This document shows positions 42,760 through 51,982 of a DNA stretch of 64,000 bases, one piece after another (the first letter of the stretch is position 1; every line of letters begins with the position of its first letter). The notes under the pieces were generated by a model that saw only the letters and a program-made list of their open reading frames with translations, had not been told where the DNA came from and ran no database searches. Source of the stretch: Pontibacter fetidus (GTDB lineage: Bacteria; Bacteroidota; Bacteroidia; Cytophagales; Hymenobacteraceae); assembly GCF_010119545.1 (NCBI RefSeq), contig NZ_JAAEAA010000009.1, positions 88,467-152,466 of the forward strand, written 5' to 3'. The position numbers and the translations under genes were made by a program.

Positions 42760-43935
42760 ATGAAAAAAACAATACTATGGCTGTTGGTTTTGCTGGTTAG
42801 CAGTTCGGCCTGGGCACAAACAAAAGAGATCAATTTCAGGAAAGGCACCGTTGCCGAAATTTTGGCACAGGCTAAAACAGAGAACAAGCCAGTGTTTATT
42901 GATGCTTACACCACCTGGTGCGGACCTTGTAAGTGGATGGATAAGAATGTGTTTGTGAACGATGCCGTTGCCGATTACTTTAACCAGAACTTCGTGAACT
43001 ATAAACTGGACATGGAAAAAGGTGAAGGGATAGATATGGCCAAAAAATATGAAGTGCAGGCGTACCCGAGCTTCCTTTTTCTGGCGGCAGATGGCAGCGT
43101 AATGCACCGCACTGTTGGCGCCCGCCCAGCCGAAATGTTTTTAGATGTAGCAACTATAGCCAAAGACCCTGCTAAGAATTTTGCATCGTATCAAAAGAAA
43201 TTTACGGCCGGCGACCGCTCTGCTGGTTTTATGATGGGCTACCTGAAAGTGCTGAACGAAGCTGCCCTGGATGCCGGAAAAGTGGCCGAAGCTTATTTTG
43301 CTACCCAGAAATCGGAACAGCTACTGGAGCCGGGCAACTGGAAACTGATCTATACCAACGTAAGCACCGTAGAATCGCCAACGTTTACGCACCTGGTTAA
43401 AAACCGCGAAGCCTTTGCCAAAAAGTATACACCCGACTCTGTAAACCAGAAAATAATGAGCGTATATGGCTCGGCCCTGAACCGCGCCGCTTATGAGGGG
43501 AAAGATGCAGAATTTGCAAAGCTGAAAACCGACCTTGCCAAATTAAACCTGAAAGATGCTGAAAGGTTGTTATTGGCTGCCGATGCGGTATACTATGAGC
43601 GCAAGCAGGATCTGCCAAAATACCATGCTGCCAATACCAAACTGTTTGATACTTATTACACCACCGATGCTAACCGCCTGAACAGCATTGCCTGGAAATA
43701 CTATGAAAACATTGATGATAAAGCCATGCTGCAGAAAGCCGAAGAATGGGCCCGTAAGTCGGTAACTATAGCGCCGGGTTATGCCAACTTAGATACACAT
43801 GCATCGCTGCTTTATAAATTAGGCCAGAAAGACAAAGCGAAAGCAGCCGCTGAAAAAGCCATAGCAGCAGGCAAGAAGAACGGCGACGATGTGCAAGGCA
43901 CCGAAGAGCTGCTGGTAAAAATTAACAAGCTGTAA
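42760..43935 (+). CDS. Secreted thioredoxin-domain protein with C-terminal helical repeats
   Basis: 391 residues: signal peptide MKKTILWLLVLLVSSSAWAQ; thioredoxin domain (24-135) with redox motif YTTWCGPCKWMD and cis-Pro region EVQAYPSFLFLAADG; then a mainly helical part with TPR-like helix pairs, for example LNSIAWKYYENIDDKAMLQKA and DTHASLLYKLGQKDKAKAAA at the end. It probably acts as a periplasmic thiol-disulfide protein or redox chaperone. CTATAG motifs inside the gene encode Thr-Ile-Ala. A strong terminator follows. Confidence 0.9.
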   Translation: MKKTILWLLVLLVSSSAWAQTKEINFRKGTVAEILAQAKTENKPVFIDAYTTWCGPCKWMDKNVFVNDAVADYFNQNFVNYKLDMEKGEGIDMAKKYEVQAYPSFLFLAADGSVMHRTVGARPAEMFLDVATIAKDPAKNFASYQKKFTAGDRSAGFMMGYLKVLNEAALDAGKVAEAYFATQKSEQLLEPGNWKLIYTNVSTVESPTFTHLVKNREAFAKKYTPDSVNQKIMSVYGSALNRAAYEGKDAEFAKLKTDLAKLNLKDAERLLLAADAVYYERKQDLPKYHAANTKLFDTYYTTDANRLNSIAWKYYENIDDKAMLQKAEEWARKSVTIAPGYANLDTHASLLYKLGQKDKAKAAAEKAIAAGKKNGDDVQGTEELLVKINKL

Positions 43936-44315
43936 ACTAAACCGTGCCTTAATACAAAGCGGCGGCTCCTGCACAACAGGGGCCGCCGCTTTGTGTTTAT
44001 AGTTGGCTTAAAAAGACATAACCTATACTTCACTTGTGCATTAAAAACGCGCATACTCGAAGTATAGGCTATTACGGTCTTCTGCCACCCGGCTAGTGGT
44101 ATTGTCTACTAATAAAATGTGGTTCAACATCTGGGTTACATGTTTTCCTGCTGCTTAACTAGGAAAAAGTAACTGTAATTATGTACGGACTTATGTAAAA
44201 CGAGTTTTTTAAAAGTGTTGATTATTAAATATTTACAAATTTTGTGTAAAGATTCTGTACACATCTTAGTACCTGATTTTGCGTAATAGGAGCATCAAAC
44301 TAACAATCAACAACT
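43936..44315. other. Intergenic region after the thioredoxin gene
   Basis: About 380 bases: the terminator at 43956-43996, two AAGTATA/TATACTT motifs, and AT-rich sequence before the lipoprotein gene. Nothing else recognised. Confidence 0.6.
43956..43996 (+). terminator. Terminator of the thioredoxin-domain gene
   Basis: AAAGCGGCGGC-TCCTG pairs with CAGG-GGCCGCCGCTTT around a five-base loop. Confidence 0.85.
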
Positions 44316-44924
44316 ATGAAAAACGTAACATTATATTTATTAGGATGGTGCTTTTGTGTTATAGCCTTGCTTAGCAGCTGCTCTGCCTCTAAAGAAACCA
44401 AAGTAGAAGACGAACTTGGCGACTTCAGAAACTGGATCAGCCAGACAACATCTAACATCTCAGACAGAACAGAAGAGGACTGGAAAAAAGCTAAAAGCGA
44501 TTTCGCTACCCGAACCCAGGAACTGGACGTGAAACAGGAAAACTTCTCGGACGAACTGAAGCAGGATTACCAGAACCTGAAACAGCAGTTTAATGACGCA
44601 GACAAACAGTATGAAGAAAGCCGTCGCGCTGCCCGCCTAACCGAGTGGGAGCAAAAGCTACTGGGCTCTTACGCCGATAAATCAACTATAACCCGCGAAA
44701 ACGTGCGCCAGGTTTACATTACTTTTATGGAAAACGTACGCAGCCAACGCAGCAACTGGACGGACCAGGACTGGGAAATGGCTAAAATGGTAATGCAAAC
44801 CCTGAACGACCGTAAAGATGAAGTGGATGAAGACCTGCCAACCGATGATGAAGTAAAGATTAAAGCATTGCAGATGGAGTTTAAAACCCTGGAAACCGGC
44901 GGCGACCTGGGCGGTAACAACTAA
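44316..44924 (+). CDS. Lipoprotein with coiled-coil character, function unknown
   Basis: 202 residues. MKNVTLYLLGWCFCVIALLSSC is a signal peptide with the lipobox LSSC. The mature protein is very acidic and polar, with long helices rich in Asp, Glu, Gln and Lys (DELKQDYQNLKQQFNDADKQ) that predict a coiled coil. No named family recognised; similar stress-related lipoproteins exist in Cytophagales. It converges with the DUF429 gene and their stops overlap by four bases, with no terminator hairpin between them. Confidence 0.8.
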   Translation: MKNVTLYLLGWCFCVIALLSSCSASKETKVEDELGDFRNWISQTTSNISDRTEEDWKKAKSDFATRTQELDVKQENFSDELKQDYQNLKQQFNDADKQYEESRRAARLTEWEQKLLGSYADKSTITRENVRQVYITFMENVRSQRSNWTDQDWEMAKMVMQTLNDRKDEVDEDLPTDDEVKIKALQMEFKTLETGGDLGGNN

Positions 44925-45526
44925 ACTATAATCCGGCCCTCGTGGGCTTCGCCGTAAAGTATAGCCTCGCCGTTTAGGTGGCGGTAACCGCTGAACCAGG
45001 CCAGCAGCGCATCAAACTGATGCCAGTCCTGCGGAGGTTGTGCAAATTTATAAACCAAAAGATCTTGCAGCAGTTGTGCTATTATAGGCAACGTTGCAAG
45101 ATCTTTTTTATACCCTTTCTCATCAGGCAGCAATACATGCGCCAGCTGCGAGGGGTAAGTCTCCAGCACAGCAATCCCTTGTTCGGCAAGTATAGTGCGC
45201 AGCTTTATGGCCCGTGCCGTTAACCCCCCAATAAACATCGGCGACATGGCCTGTACCTCGCGGTCGCAGGCGCGGTAAAAGAAGTCTGAACCAGAGGTGT
45301 AAGCCGATTGCGAGTATACTTTGGGTAAGGTTAGCGGGGCATCAATAAATACAGTGGAGGGCCTTTTCTCCAGTATTAGTTTCAGCAGAAATTCATCAGC
45401 ATCCTGGCCGCGGATGCTGTGCCATAGTTGCAAGCTGTTGTTCTCTACCATGGCGGCGGCTGTGGTGCCGGCTAATTTAGCGCCATAGTCCACGCCCATA
45501 AAAGTGAATTTATTTTCTGTAGCCAT
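44921..45526 (-). CDS. DUF429-type predicted nuclease
   Basis: 201 residues. MGVDYGAKLAGTTAAAMV resembles the RNase H-like strand with the first acidic residue, then VFIDAPLTLPKVY with an Asp-Ala-Pro motif, DREVQAMSPMFIGGLTARAI, and FDALLAWFSGYRHL. This fits DUF429, a predicted nuclease or ATPase of the actin/RNase-H fold with unknown substrate. Convergent with the lipoprotein gene (four-base stop overlap). Confidence is limited by the divergence of the family. Confidence 0.7.
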   Translation of the reverse strand: MATENKFTFMGVDYGAKLAGTTAAAMVENNSLQLWHSIRGQDADEFLLKLILEKRPSTVFIDAPLTLPKVYSQSAYTSGSDFFYRACDREVQAMSPMFIGGLTARAIKLRTILAEQGIAVLETYPSQLAHVLLPDEKGYKKDLATLPIIAQLLQDLLVYKFAQPPQDWHQFDALLAWFSGYRHLNGEAILYGEAHEGRIIV

Positions 45527-45589
45527 ACCTGTAACCTGTAAGTATAGCTACTTACGTAGTTAGCTGGTAATAGGTAAGTGCAGGTTGCC

Positions 45590-46123
45590 TTACTTGGTGA
45601 GTTGCTGTTTCAGGTGGTTTATTTGTGCCAGGTGGTGGTTAAAATGGTCCTGTATAAAAGTTAAGGTCTGCGAGATGCTAAGCATGCCGGCATACGGGTG
45701 TCGGAACAAGCACTTATCCAGCATGTGTGGAGGTAGTTCGGTCAGCAGGTCTTCCAGTTTGTAGCGGGTTTCGTCCCACTGGGCGTGCAGGGTATTCAGG
45801 GTTACGGTGTCGGGTACGTTGGCAACTATAGCGGGCGCTTTAAACTTCATACCTGAGCTAAGGGCAAGCTTCAATATAACAGAACTTACCATATGCTTTA
45901 AAGTCGAATGCTGGAGTTCTTTTTCCTCAGAAAGCTTCTTTTGTATATACCCAATAGTCAGCTGTTCTACCTGTACCAGGTGGGCGGCAATCTGGCCAAT
46001 AGACCATTTCCCGTCTGCAGGGCAGGTGTTTAAAAGGGTTTCATCCAGGTCTCTTAAACTATTCAGTAACTTGCTGCGAGACTTCTCCAGGAAAAGGTAT
46101 TTCGATTCCAGTTTCGGATTCAT
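45590..46123 (-). CDS. DinB-family protein
   Basis: 177 residues of the four-helix DinB/YfiT type: LRDLDETLLNTCPADGKWSIGQIAAHLVQVEQLTI, then LKHMVSSVILKLAL and TFIQDHFNHHLAQINHL. The histidines in AAHLVQVE and DHFNHH are the likely metal ligands. These proteins are damage-inducible or thiol-dependent transferases; substrate unknown. I chose ATG 46123 (MNPKLESK): a longer frame to 46321 adds 66 residues without resemblance to the family. Confidence 0.88.
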   Translation of the reverse strand: MNPKLESKYLFLEKSRSKLLNSLRDLDETLLNTCPADGKWSIGQIAAHLVQVEQLTIGYIQKKLSEEKELQHSTLKHMVSSVILKLALSSGMKFKAPAIVANVPDTVTLNTLHAQWDETRYKLEDLLTELPPHMLDKCLFRHPYAGMLSISQTLTFIQDHFNHHLAQINHLKQQLTK

Positions 46124-46357
46124 AAACAGAACGGGGCTAAAAACTGCTGAACTCATAGGGCTAAAAGGAATTATAATGGAGCTAAAACTACATATTTTTT
46201 TATTAAATGCAAGCTTGTGGTGTTCGGTATTTTGTGTAACCGGTTGATACATAAGTGAGTGGTGTAGTATTAGCAATTCTATATAATTAGGATTGTGCAA
46301 TAAACTATTTTCTAATACCAATAATCTGCCAAACTATACTTTTCGTAACTTTACATT

Positions 46358-47071
46358 ATGATCAAGAACGACCCGATCGGAACGGCTATAAAAGATTACC
46401 TGCAAGGTAAAAAGAAGGGAAGTATAACAGTATCCTGTAACCTGACCGAAGACGATATTATACCTGTGGATTACCTGTTCAGGCAGCAGGAAGAAATGCC
46501 CGAACTGGAAACTATAGCTTTAGAAGCCTGCCATGGCCATGTGCTGGATGTGGGTGCCGGGGCTGGTTGCCATAGTTTGTTGCTACAGGAGCGTGGCTTA
46601 CAGGTAACAGCTATAGATATTTCGGAAGGTGCCGTAGAGGCCATGCGCGGGCGTGGAATAGAAAATGTGCTGCTCGGCGATGTAAAAGAATTGAATGATC
46701 AGAAATACGATACCCTGCTAATGCTGATGAACGGCATTGGTATAGTTGGCGACCTGTTCGGGTTGTACAAGTTTCTGGTGCATGCCAAAACTATACTTAA
46801 CCCGGGCGGGCAGATACTGCTGGAGTCGTCGGATATACTGTACATGTACGAGCAGGAAGATGGCTCTGTGCTACTTGATTTGAATGCCGGCTACTATGGC
46901 GAAGTGGAGTATAAAATGAAATATAAAACCCACGAAAGCGACACTTTTAAATGGCTGTTTATAGATGCCGGCCTGCTGGAGCAATACGCCGAAGAACACG
47001 GTTTCACGATGGAAGTGCTGTATGAAGGCGAGAATGGTAATTTCCTGGCAAAGCTGGTGTTGCAGTGGTAG
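46358..47071 (+). CDS. Class I SAM-dependent methyltransferase
   Basis: 237 residues. Motif I is HVLDVGAGAGCHSLLLQERG (about residues 61-80), followed by VTAIDISEGAVEAMRGRG (acidic loop) and LLMLMNGIGIVGDL with a leucine-rich motif, and LNPGGQILLESSDI. The rest forms a mixed sheet. Substrate unknown; no neighbouring gene helps. Expressed from its own promoter region containing AT-rich sequence and a CTATACTT motif. Confidence 0.88.
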   Translation: MIKNDPIGTAIKDYLQGKKKGSITVSCNLTEDDIIPVDYLFRQQEEMPELETIALEACHGHVLDVGAGAGCHSLLLQERGLQVTAIDISEGAVEAMRGRGIENVLLGDVKELNDQKYDTLLMLMNGIGIVGDLFGLYKFLVHAKTILNPGGQILLESSDILYMYEQEDGSVLLDLNAGYYGEVEYKMKYKTHESDTFKWLFIDAGLLEQYAEEHGFTMEVLYEGENGNFLAKLVLQW

Positions 47072-47116
47072 GGGGGTATAATTTGATTTATACTTTGGGG
47101 CTATCAGGATAATGAA

Positions 47117-47557
47117 ATGAAAAAAGAGATTTTATACGCTCTTACAGAGAGTATAAATAACGATCGAAGTTGGTTTAATCTTCTTAATACTTATTTAGAG
47201 AAAGCTGAATTTGTAGAATTTAATGTCCTCTATGATTCTACAAAGCTAAATTCTGAATTGGATACCCTTGAGCCTTATTTAGTTGGAGAGTTAGAAAGGA
47301 AGGATAAAATATATTCTAGCGGAACTAGCCGAAGGTATAGACTAAATGACAGGGCTTAGAAATTTATACTTTCTAAGCCCTTTAAAGACTGGAATAATTA
47401 TCAGTTTGAAGATCTTTCTCTGATAAAGGATGGTATTGAAATTTTGGCAACAATAACCCACGAGAACTACATCTTTGCACAAATGAGTGAGGGAGAAAGA
47501 CAAAGGTTAAACGAGCAAGGATATGAATTTGGAGAACTATATAATATTAGCAATTGA
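47117..47557 (+). pseudogene. Small gene split by an in-frame TAG
   Basis: The frame from ATG 47117 encodes 80 residues (starting MKKEILYALTESINNDRSWF) and meets TAG at 47357-47359. Without that codon the same frame runs on for another 65 codons, with KDWNNYQFEDLSLIKDGIEI then LATITHENYIFAQMSEGERQ, to TGA 47555-47557. The two parts together look like one acidic protein of about 145 residues, so a nonsense mutation is the simplest reading; recoding is possible. No named family recognised. The AT-rich composition and the MITE-like element nine bases after it suggest a recent accessory insertion. Confidence 0.6.
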
Positions 47558-47565
47558 TTGAACTC

Positions 47566-47710
47566 TTGCCCTCGCTCGCGTCCCGCGAGTGTGATTTACC
47601 CACGGCCTCTGGCCGCCTCAAACTATAGTTTAAATCTTAGTTAACTACAAATTGTTACTTCGTGGCGAGACACCGCCTGTAGCGTACACTCGCGGGACGC
47701 GAGAGGGCAG
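47566..47710. repeat. MITE-like inverted-repeat element, copy 3
   Basis: Left end TTGCCCTCGCTCGCGTCCC then GCGAGTGTGA; right end TACACTCGCGGGACGCGAGA then GGGCA is a near-perfect inverted complement. The centre has GCCTCTGGCC and an AACTATAGTT motif. Best preserved of the three copies. Confidence 0.8.
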
Positions 47711-47813
47711 CTGTAGTCTATTCCCACATCCCAACACATCAACAAACTATAAATCTCCGTACCTATAGCTGATTTCGGCCAAATACCGTCGTTACAATTA
47801 TAGTTATAAGCAC

Positions 47814-48770
47814 ATGAACAAACGTGTTGCCTCCACCTGGGAGATCACCAAGCAGACTTTTAAAGAATTTGTAGACGATAACCCGCTTGATTATGCGGCT
47901 ATTATAGGTTTTTATACCATTTTCTCGCTGCCGGCAGTGCTGATCATTACCATCCGTATTGCAGGAGCTGTGTTTGGGCAGGAAGCGGTAAAAGGTCAGG
48001 TCGTAAACCAGTTAGGCGGCATCGTTGGCAGGAACAGTGCTACACAGTTTCAGAATATCATCGAGAATGCCGCTATTTCAGATGCCTCTACTATCGGAAC
48101 TATAGTTGGAGTGGCTACCATGATCTTTTCGGCCACCACCGTATTTGTAGCGCTGCAGGACTCACTGAATGCAATGTGGGAGGTAAAAGCCAAAATAGAA
48201 AAAGGCTGGCTGAAACTGTTGATTGGCCGTGTGCTTTCGCTGGCGATGGTAATAAGTATGGGGTTTTTGCTGCTGGTTTCGCTGGCTATAGATGTAGCCC
48301 TGGGCATTGTGTATGATTTTCTGCGGCAGCAGTTTTCCGGGGTCGCTATCTACTTTATAACGATAGGCAATATCCTGGTGTCGCTTGTCATCAGTACCAT
48401 TATTTTTGCGGCCATTTACCGCGTCTTGCCCGATGCCAAGATCCGTTGGAAAAATGTGTGGGTAGGTGCTTTTGTTACTTCTATTCTTTTTGTGCTGGGT
48501 AAATATGTGCTCAATATCTATTTTCAGCACGACCCGCTGGCCGATACCTATGGCGCTGCCGGCTCGTTGGTACTGATACTGGTGTGGGTGTTTTATACTT
48601 CGGTTATCTTTTTGTTCGGGGCCGAGTTTACGCAGGTTTATTCTAAAGCACATGAAAAACACATTGAACCCGAGGACACCGCCGTAAAAGTGAAAAAAAA
48701 AGAAATGGAGATTGACACCGATACCGGCAAAGTAGAAGTAAAGAGCAAAGAAAAAGGCGACTCGTTGTAA
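47814..48770 (+). CDS. YihY/BrkB-type membrane protein
   Basis: 318 residues with about six membrane segments. Family marks: DNPLDYAAIIGFYTIFSLPAVLII, FVALQDSLNAMWEVK, ISTIIFAAIYRVLPDAKIRWKNVWVGAFVTSILF split, and YGAAGSLVLILVWVFYTSVIFLFGAEFTQVY split. The C-terminal 35 residues are very charged (Lys/Glu/Asp). Function of the family is not settled; it is not RNase BN. It ends in a hairpin that overlaps its stop codon. Confidence 0.9.
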   Translation: MNKRVASTWEITKQTFKEFVDDNPLDYAAIIGFYTIFSLPAVLIITIRIAGAVFGQEAVKGQVVNQLGGIVGRNSATQFQNIIENAAISDASTIGTIVGVATMIFSATTVFVALQDSLNAMWEVKAKIEKGWLKLLIGRVLSLAMVISMGFLLLVSLAIDVALGIVYDFLRQQFSGVAIYFITIGNILVSLVISTIIFAAIYRVLPDAKIRWKNVWVGAFVTSILFVLGKYVLNIYFQHDPLADTYGAAGSLVLILVWVFYTSVIFLFGAEFTQVYSKAHEKHIEPEDTAVKVKKKEMEIDTDTGKVEVKSKEKGDSL

Positions 48771-48783
48771 GTCGCCTTTCTTA
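48751..48783 (+). terminator. Terminator overlapping the BrkB-like stop codon
   Basis: AAAGGCGACT (48753-48762) pairs with AGTCGCCTTT (48770-48779); the loop holds the TAA stop. A T-rich run follows. Confidence 0.85.
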
Positions 48784-48800
48784 TCAGGGTTTAAAGCTGC

Positions 48801-49784
48801 TTAAGCTTTTTTGTACATCACTTGTTTAACGGCATCAATGGTGCGCTGTACGTTTGGCAACGACGCCTCGATAAGCGTTGGTGCATACGGAAGCGGAACG
48901 TCGCGGCAGGTAACACGCTTAACCGGAGCATCCATGTAATCAAAGGCGTTGCTCTGGATGTGGTAAGCCAGCTCCGAAGAGATAGATGCCAGCGGCCATG
49001 CTTCTTCAACAACCACCATGCGGTTGGTCTTTTTAACAGACTCTACCAGGGTTTTATAGTCAATAGGGCGAACCGTGCGCAGGTCAATTACTTCAGCGTT
49101 TACGCCACCTTTGGCCAGTTCTTCGGCTGCTGCTAAAGCCACTTTCATCATCTTACCAAACGAAACGATCGTTACGTCAGTACCTTCACGCTTGATATCA
49201 GCCACACCGATCGGGATCAGGTATTCTTCTTCCGGCACTTCGCCTTTGTCGCCATACATCTGCTCCGACTCCATAAAAATAACAGGGTCGTTATCGCGGA
49301 TGGCAGATTTCATCAGGCCTTTTGCATCGTAAGGGTTTGATGGTACAACTACCTTTAAACCAGGCGTGTTGGCATACCAGTTCTCGAAGTTCTGCGAGTG
49401 TTGTGACGACAACATACCAGCGCTACCAGTCGGGCCACGGAAAACCATCGGGCACGAATACTGGCCACCTGACATCGACATCATTTTAGCCGCAGAGTTA
49501 ATTACCTGGTCAATGGCAACCAGCGAGAAGTTGAAGGTCATGAACTCCACGATTGGGCGCAGGCCGTTCATGGAAGCACCTACCCCGATACCTGCAAAAC
49601 CAAGCTCGGCAATTGGTGTATCTATTACTCGTTCCGGACCAAACTCGTCCAGCATTCCCTGGCTAACTTTATAGGCCCCGTTGTATTGTGCTACTTCTTC
49701 ACCCATCAAAAACACGCTCTTATCGCGGCGCATTTCTTCTGACATAGCTTCGCGCAGGGCTTCTCTAAACTGTATACTTCGCAT
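48801..49784 (-). CDS. pdhB: Pyruvate dehydrogenase E1 component, beta subunit
   Basis: 327 residues of the E1-beta transketolase fold: MRSIQFREALREAMSEEMRR, VFLMGEEVAQYNGAYKVSQGM, ELGFAGIGVGASMNGLRPIVEFMT split, FGKMMKVALAAAEELAKGG, VIDLRTVRPIDYKTLVESV and VVVEEAWPLASISSELAYH. It works with E1-alpha (encoded elsewhere) and an E2 to form acetyl-CoA. It is a separate subunit, unlike the fused E1 at 27546. Convergent with the BrkB-like gene. Confidence 0.93.
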   Translation of the reverse strand: MRSIQFREALREAMSEEMRRDKSVFLMGEEVAQYNGAYKVSQGMLDEFGPERVIDTPIAELGFAGIGVGASMNGLRPIVEFMTFNFSLVAIDQVINSAAKMMSMSGGQYSCPMVFRGPTGSAGMLSSQHSQNFENWYANTPGLKVVVPSNPYDAKGLMKSAIRDNDPVIFMESEQMYGDKGEVPEEEYLIPIGVADIKREGTDVTIVSFGKMMKVALAAAEELAKGGVNAEVIDLRTVRPIDYKTLVESVKKTNRMVVVEEAWPLASISSELAYHIQSNAFDYMDAPVKRVTCRDVPLPYAPTLIEASLPNVQRTIDAVKQVMYKKA

Positions 49785-49857
49785 AGCAGATGTTATATTC
49801 TCGTTCAGCGGGTAAAATTAAGATAAACCTGCCAATTTACAAGGCATTTATAGTTAG

Positions 49858-51633
49858 TTATGGCCGGAAAGCATCTTTATACGCCTGCTCCGTGCGGTAC
49901 GCATCAAACTCCATGTCTTCAATCGCCTTTACAGTGTAGCTGTTGTCGGCTTTTATACTTTGGCGCAGGTGCGAGGTAAGCATCGGTTTGTTTTTAGTGC
50001 GCGCTGCAATTACCGCTAAACTATAGTTGGCTAAGGCATCGTTCGGCTGCAATTCCAGTGCTTTGTTATAGAATTCCTGGGCACCTTCGTAGTTTTCTTT
50101 TAATAGGTAGCTTAGCCCCAGGTTCATCTGTGTCTGGTAGTTGTTACCAGCGTATTTCAAACTCTCGATGGCATCATCATACTGTCCTATTTCAATTTCC
50201 AGTGCAGCTTTATCAGCAAAAATGCGCTTCAGTTCTTCGGGGTTTCCACCTAATTTAATGGCATAATCATAGTACTGCAGGGCTTCCAGTTTATCGCCGC
50301 GCACATGGTAGGCACTTGCCAAACTATAGTATACCGGGGCAGTCGGGTTCCGGAAACCAGCGTAGGTTAAGTTGTGAATCGCTTTTGCCAGCAGCGCCTG
50401 CTTCGCTTTGGTGCGGTATTCTTTGCGGGCCATCTCCACATACACTTTGCCCAGGTTGTGGTAGGCAGGCCATTTGTTGGTAGTTTTTACTGCGGCTTCA
50501 TAAATCTGCTTTTTCTCGGCCAGCAGTGGGGTAAGAGTAGCAGCATGCTGTAGTTCCTGTTCTGTCAGGGCATCGGCAGGGGCTTTTTCTTCAGCAATTT
50601 GCTTGGCAAGTAAGTATAGTTGGTAATCGGCTTTTTTGTCGCGGCTATAGTTTATAGTTACTTCGGCAAAGCGCAGGGCCGGATACACATATAGTTGCAG
50701 GTACTCGTTGGCTTCGGTCTTCTGCAGGGCAGCGTCTTTTTCTTTATCAGATAAGTTGCTGTTAGCTATAGTTGTAACTTCCTGTATAACAGCTTTTGGT
50801 AGCGCCGAGGCTTTAATTTTAGTTACCAGTTGCTCCCAGGTGCTTTTAACAGGCAGTGTTTTTATGGTTACTTTCTTGTTACTATAGTTAAGTGCTTCCA
50901 GTTTAGAGCGGTAATAGTTTTCCATAGCAGCCAGGCGTTTCTGCGCCATTTCTTTGGTCTCGTCCGGCGACTGCGATGCGGTTATAGTTACGGCCTGCGT
51001 AGCAACATTATCCATTATGTATTGGTCGAGCACAGACAGATTAGAACCCAGGTGACTACGGAGCTTCGCGTTATCCTCTTCAAAATAAAAGGTCAGCTGG
51101 GCAGGTTTGTCGGCTTCGTTGGCGTAGCTGTCTGGTATAAACAGGATCTCGTTGTTGCGCACCATCAGCAGGGGCGTGGTTACAAGGCCGGTTCCAATCT
51201 GTTTCGGGTGGCTATACTTTACTTCGTCAGTTTCTTTCTCGATGGCCATGCCCTGCACAAACAGTTTGCCTTTGTTCTTTTTAGGCGTGTAAGGGAAAGA
51301 GAATTGCTTCACTATAGTTGGCCAGCCGTTCTCGTACAAAAACTCACCAAACTCGAAGTTTATAGCTCCAATCTGCTCGCGTTGCTGTTCGCCATACTCG
51401 TAGTACACATCCATTTTATAGCGGTAACCATCTTTTATAAGGTTAGGTGGCATAGCTACTTTCAGCTCAAACTCTACCAGCTGGCCATTGGCAACAAGCG
51501 GGGTTGGTTGCACGGTTATCTCCTGTTTTTTGGCCAGGCGTACCATTTTCTGCAGGGTGCAGCTGCTGGTAACAAGAGCTATCAGGGCGATGTAAAAGAA
51601 CAGGCTTACAGACTTTTTTTTGTAACAGGGCAT
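49858..51633 (-). CDS. Large TPR lipoprotein of unknown function
   Basis: 591 residues. The start contains a signal peptide with lipobox LVTSSC (Cys near residue 25). Residues 30-170 form a beta-rich domain (VEFELKVAMPPNLIKDGYRYK), then a region with SYANEADKPAQLTFYFEEDN, an OmpA-like turn in the middle (QAVTITASQSPDETKE), and C-terminal TPR units (AYHNLGKVYVEMARKE, APVYYSLASAYHVRGDKLEAL, QTQMNLGLSYLLKENYEGAQ). It probably sits at the outer-membrane periplasmic side as a scaffold in envelope assembly or T9SS-linked functions; that role is inference. Confidence 0.88.
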   Translation of the reverse strand: MPCYKKKSVSLFFYIALIALVTSSCTLQKMVRLAKKQEITVQPTPLVANGQLVEFELKVAMPPNLIKDGYRYKMDVYYEYGEQQREQIGAINFEFGEFLYENGWPTIVKQFSFPYTPKKNKGKLFVQGMAIEKETDEVKYSHPKQIGTGLVTTPLLMVRNNEILFIPDSYANEADKPAQLTFYFEEDNAKLRSHLGSNLSVLDQYIMDNVATQAVTITASQSPDETKEMAQKRLAAMENYYRSKLEALNYSNKKVTIKTLPVKSTWEQLVTKIKASALPKAVIQEVTTIANSNLSDKEKDAALQKTEANEYLQLYVYPALRFAEVTINYSRDKKADYQLYLLAKQIAEEKAPADALTEQELQHAATLTPLLAEKKQIYEAAVKTTNKWPAYHNLGKVYVEMARKEYRTKAKQALLAKAIHNLTYAGFRNPTAPVYYSLASAYHVRGDKLEALQYYDYAIKLGGNPEELKRIFADKAALEIEIGQYDDAIESLKYAGNNYQTQMNLGLSYLLKENYEGAQEFYNKALELQPNDALANYSLAVIAARTKNKPMLTSHLRQSIKADNSYTVKAIEDMEFDAYRTEQAYKDAFRP

Positions 51634-51751
51634 AGCTGGTTATAAAGTTTGTTCGTAGAACTACATCAGGACCCGATTTTACCGTTATGCTTAAACTATA
51701 GCGGCACCAGATTTTGATGAAAAAAGTTAATACCTTAATTTTATAGACTTA

Positions 51752-51982
51752 ATGGAAATGCTAATGAAACGAATCCAGTATTTTATCGAATCTCAGGCCT
51801 TTGGCGTGTGTACGATGCTGGGCGAAAAACTCGGCATCGCCAGCAGTAGCATTCGCCTGTCCTTTATTTATGTGTCGTTCCTGACCATGGGCTCGCCGGT
51901 AATCATTTACCTGATGCTTGCCTTTTGGATGAACGTGCAAAAGAGCCTGCGCCGCGAGCGTAGCACTGTCTGGGACTTATAG
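51752..51982 (+). CDS. PspC-domain small membrane protein
   Basis: 76 residues matching the PspC domain: GVCTMLGEKLGIASSSIRLSFIYVSF, then a membrane helix PVIIYLMLAFWM and a basic end. PspC-type proteins regulate or sense envelope stress; here no psp operon surrounds it. Its stop abuts the stop of the convergent glycosyltransferase gene (51982/51983), with no terminator hairpin between. ATG 51752 is used; a start at 51764 is possible. Confidence 0.88.
   Translation: MEMLMKRIQYFIESQAFGVCTMLGEKLGIASSSIRLSFIYVSFLTMGSPVIIYLMLAFWMNVQKSLRRERSTVWDL

Noticed and set aside
46124..46321. 66-residue N-terminal extension of the DinB gene
   Set aside because: No resemblance to DinB and His-rich, low-complexity; ATG 46123 gives the family length.
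50830..51645. Plus-strand 271-codon frame opposite the TPR lipoprotein
   Set aside because: Long antisense frame of a gene with a lipobox, TPR repeats and normal codon use; translation of the plus strand is Phe/Val/His-rich without motifs.
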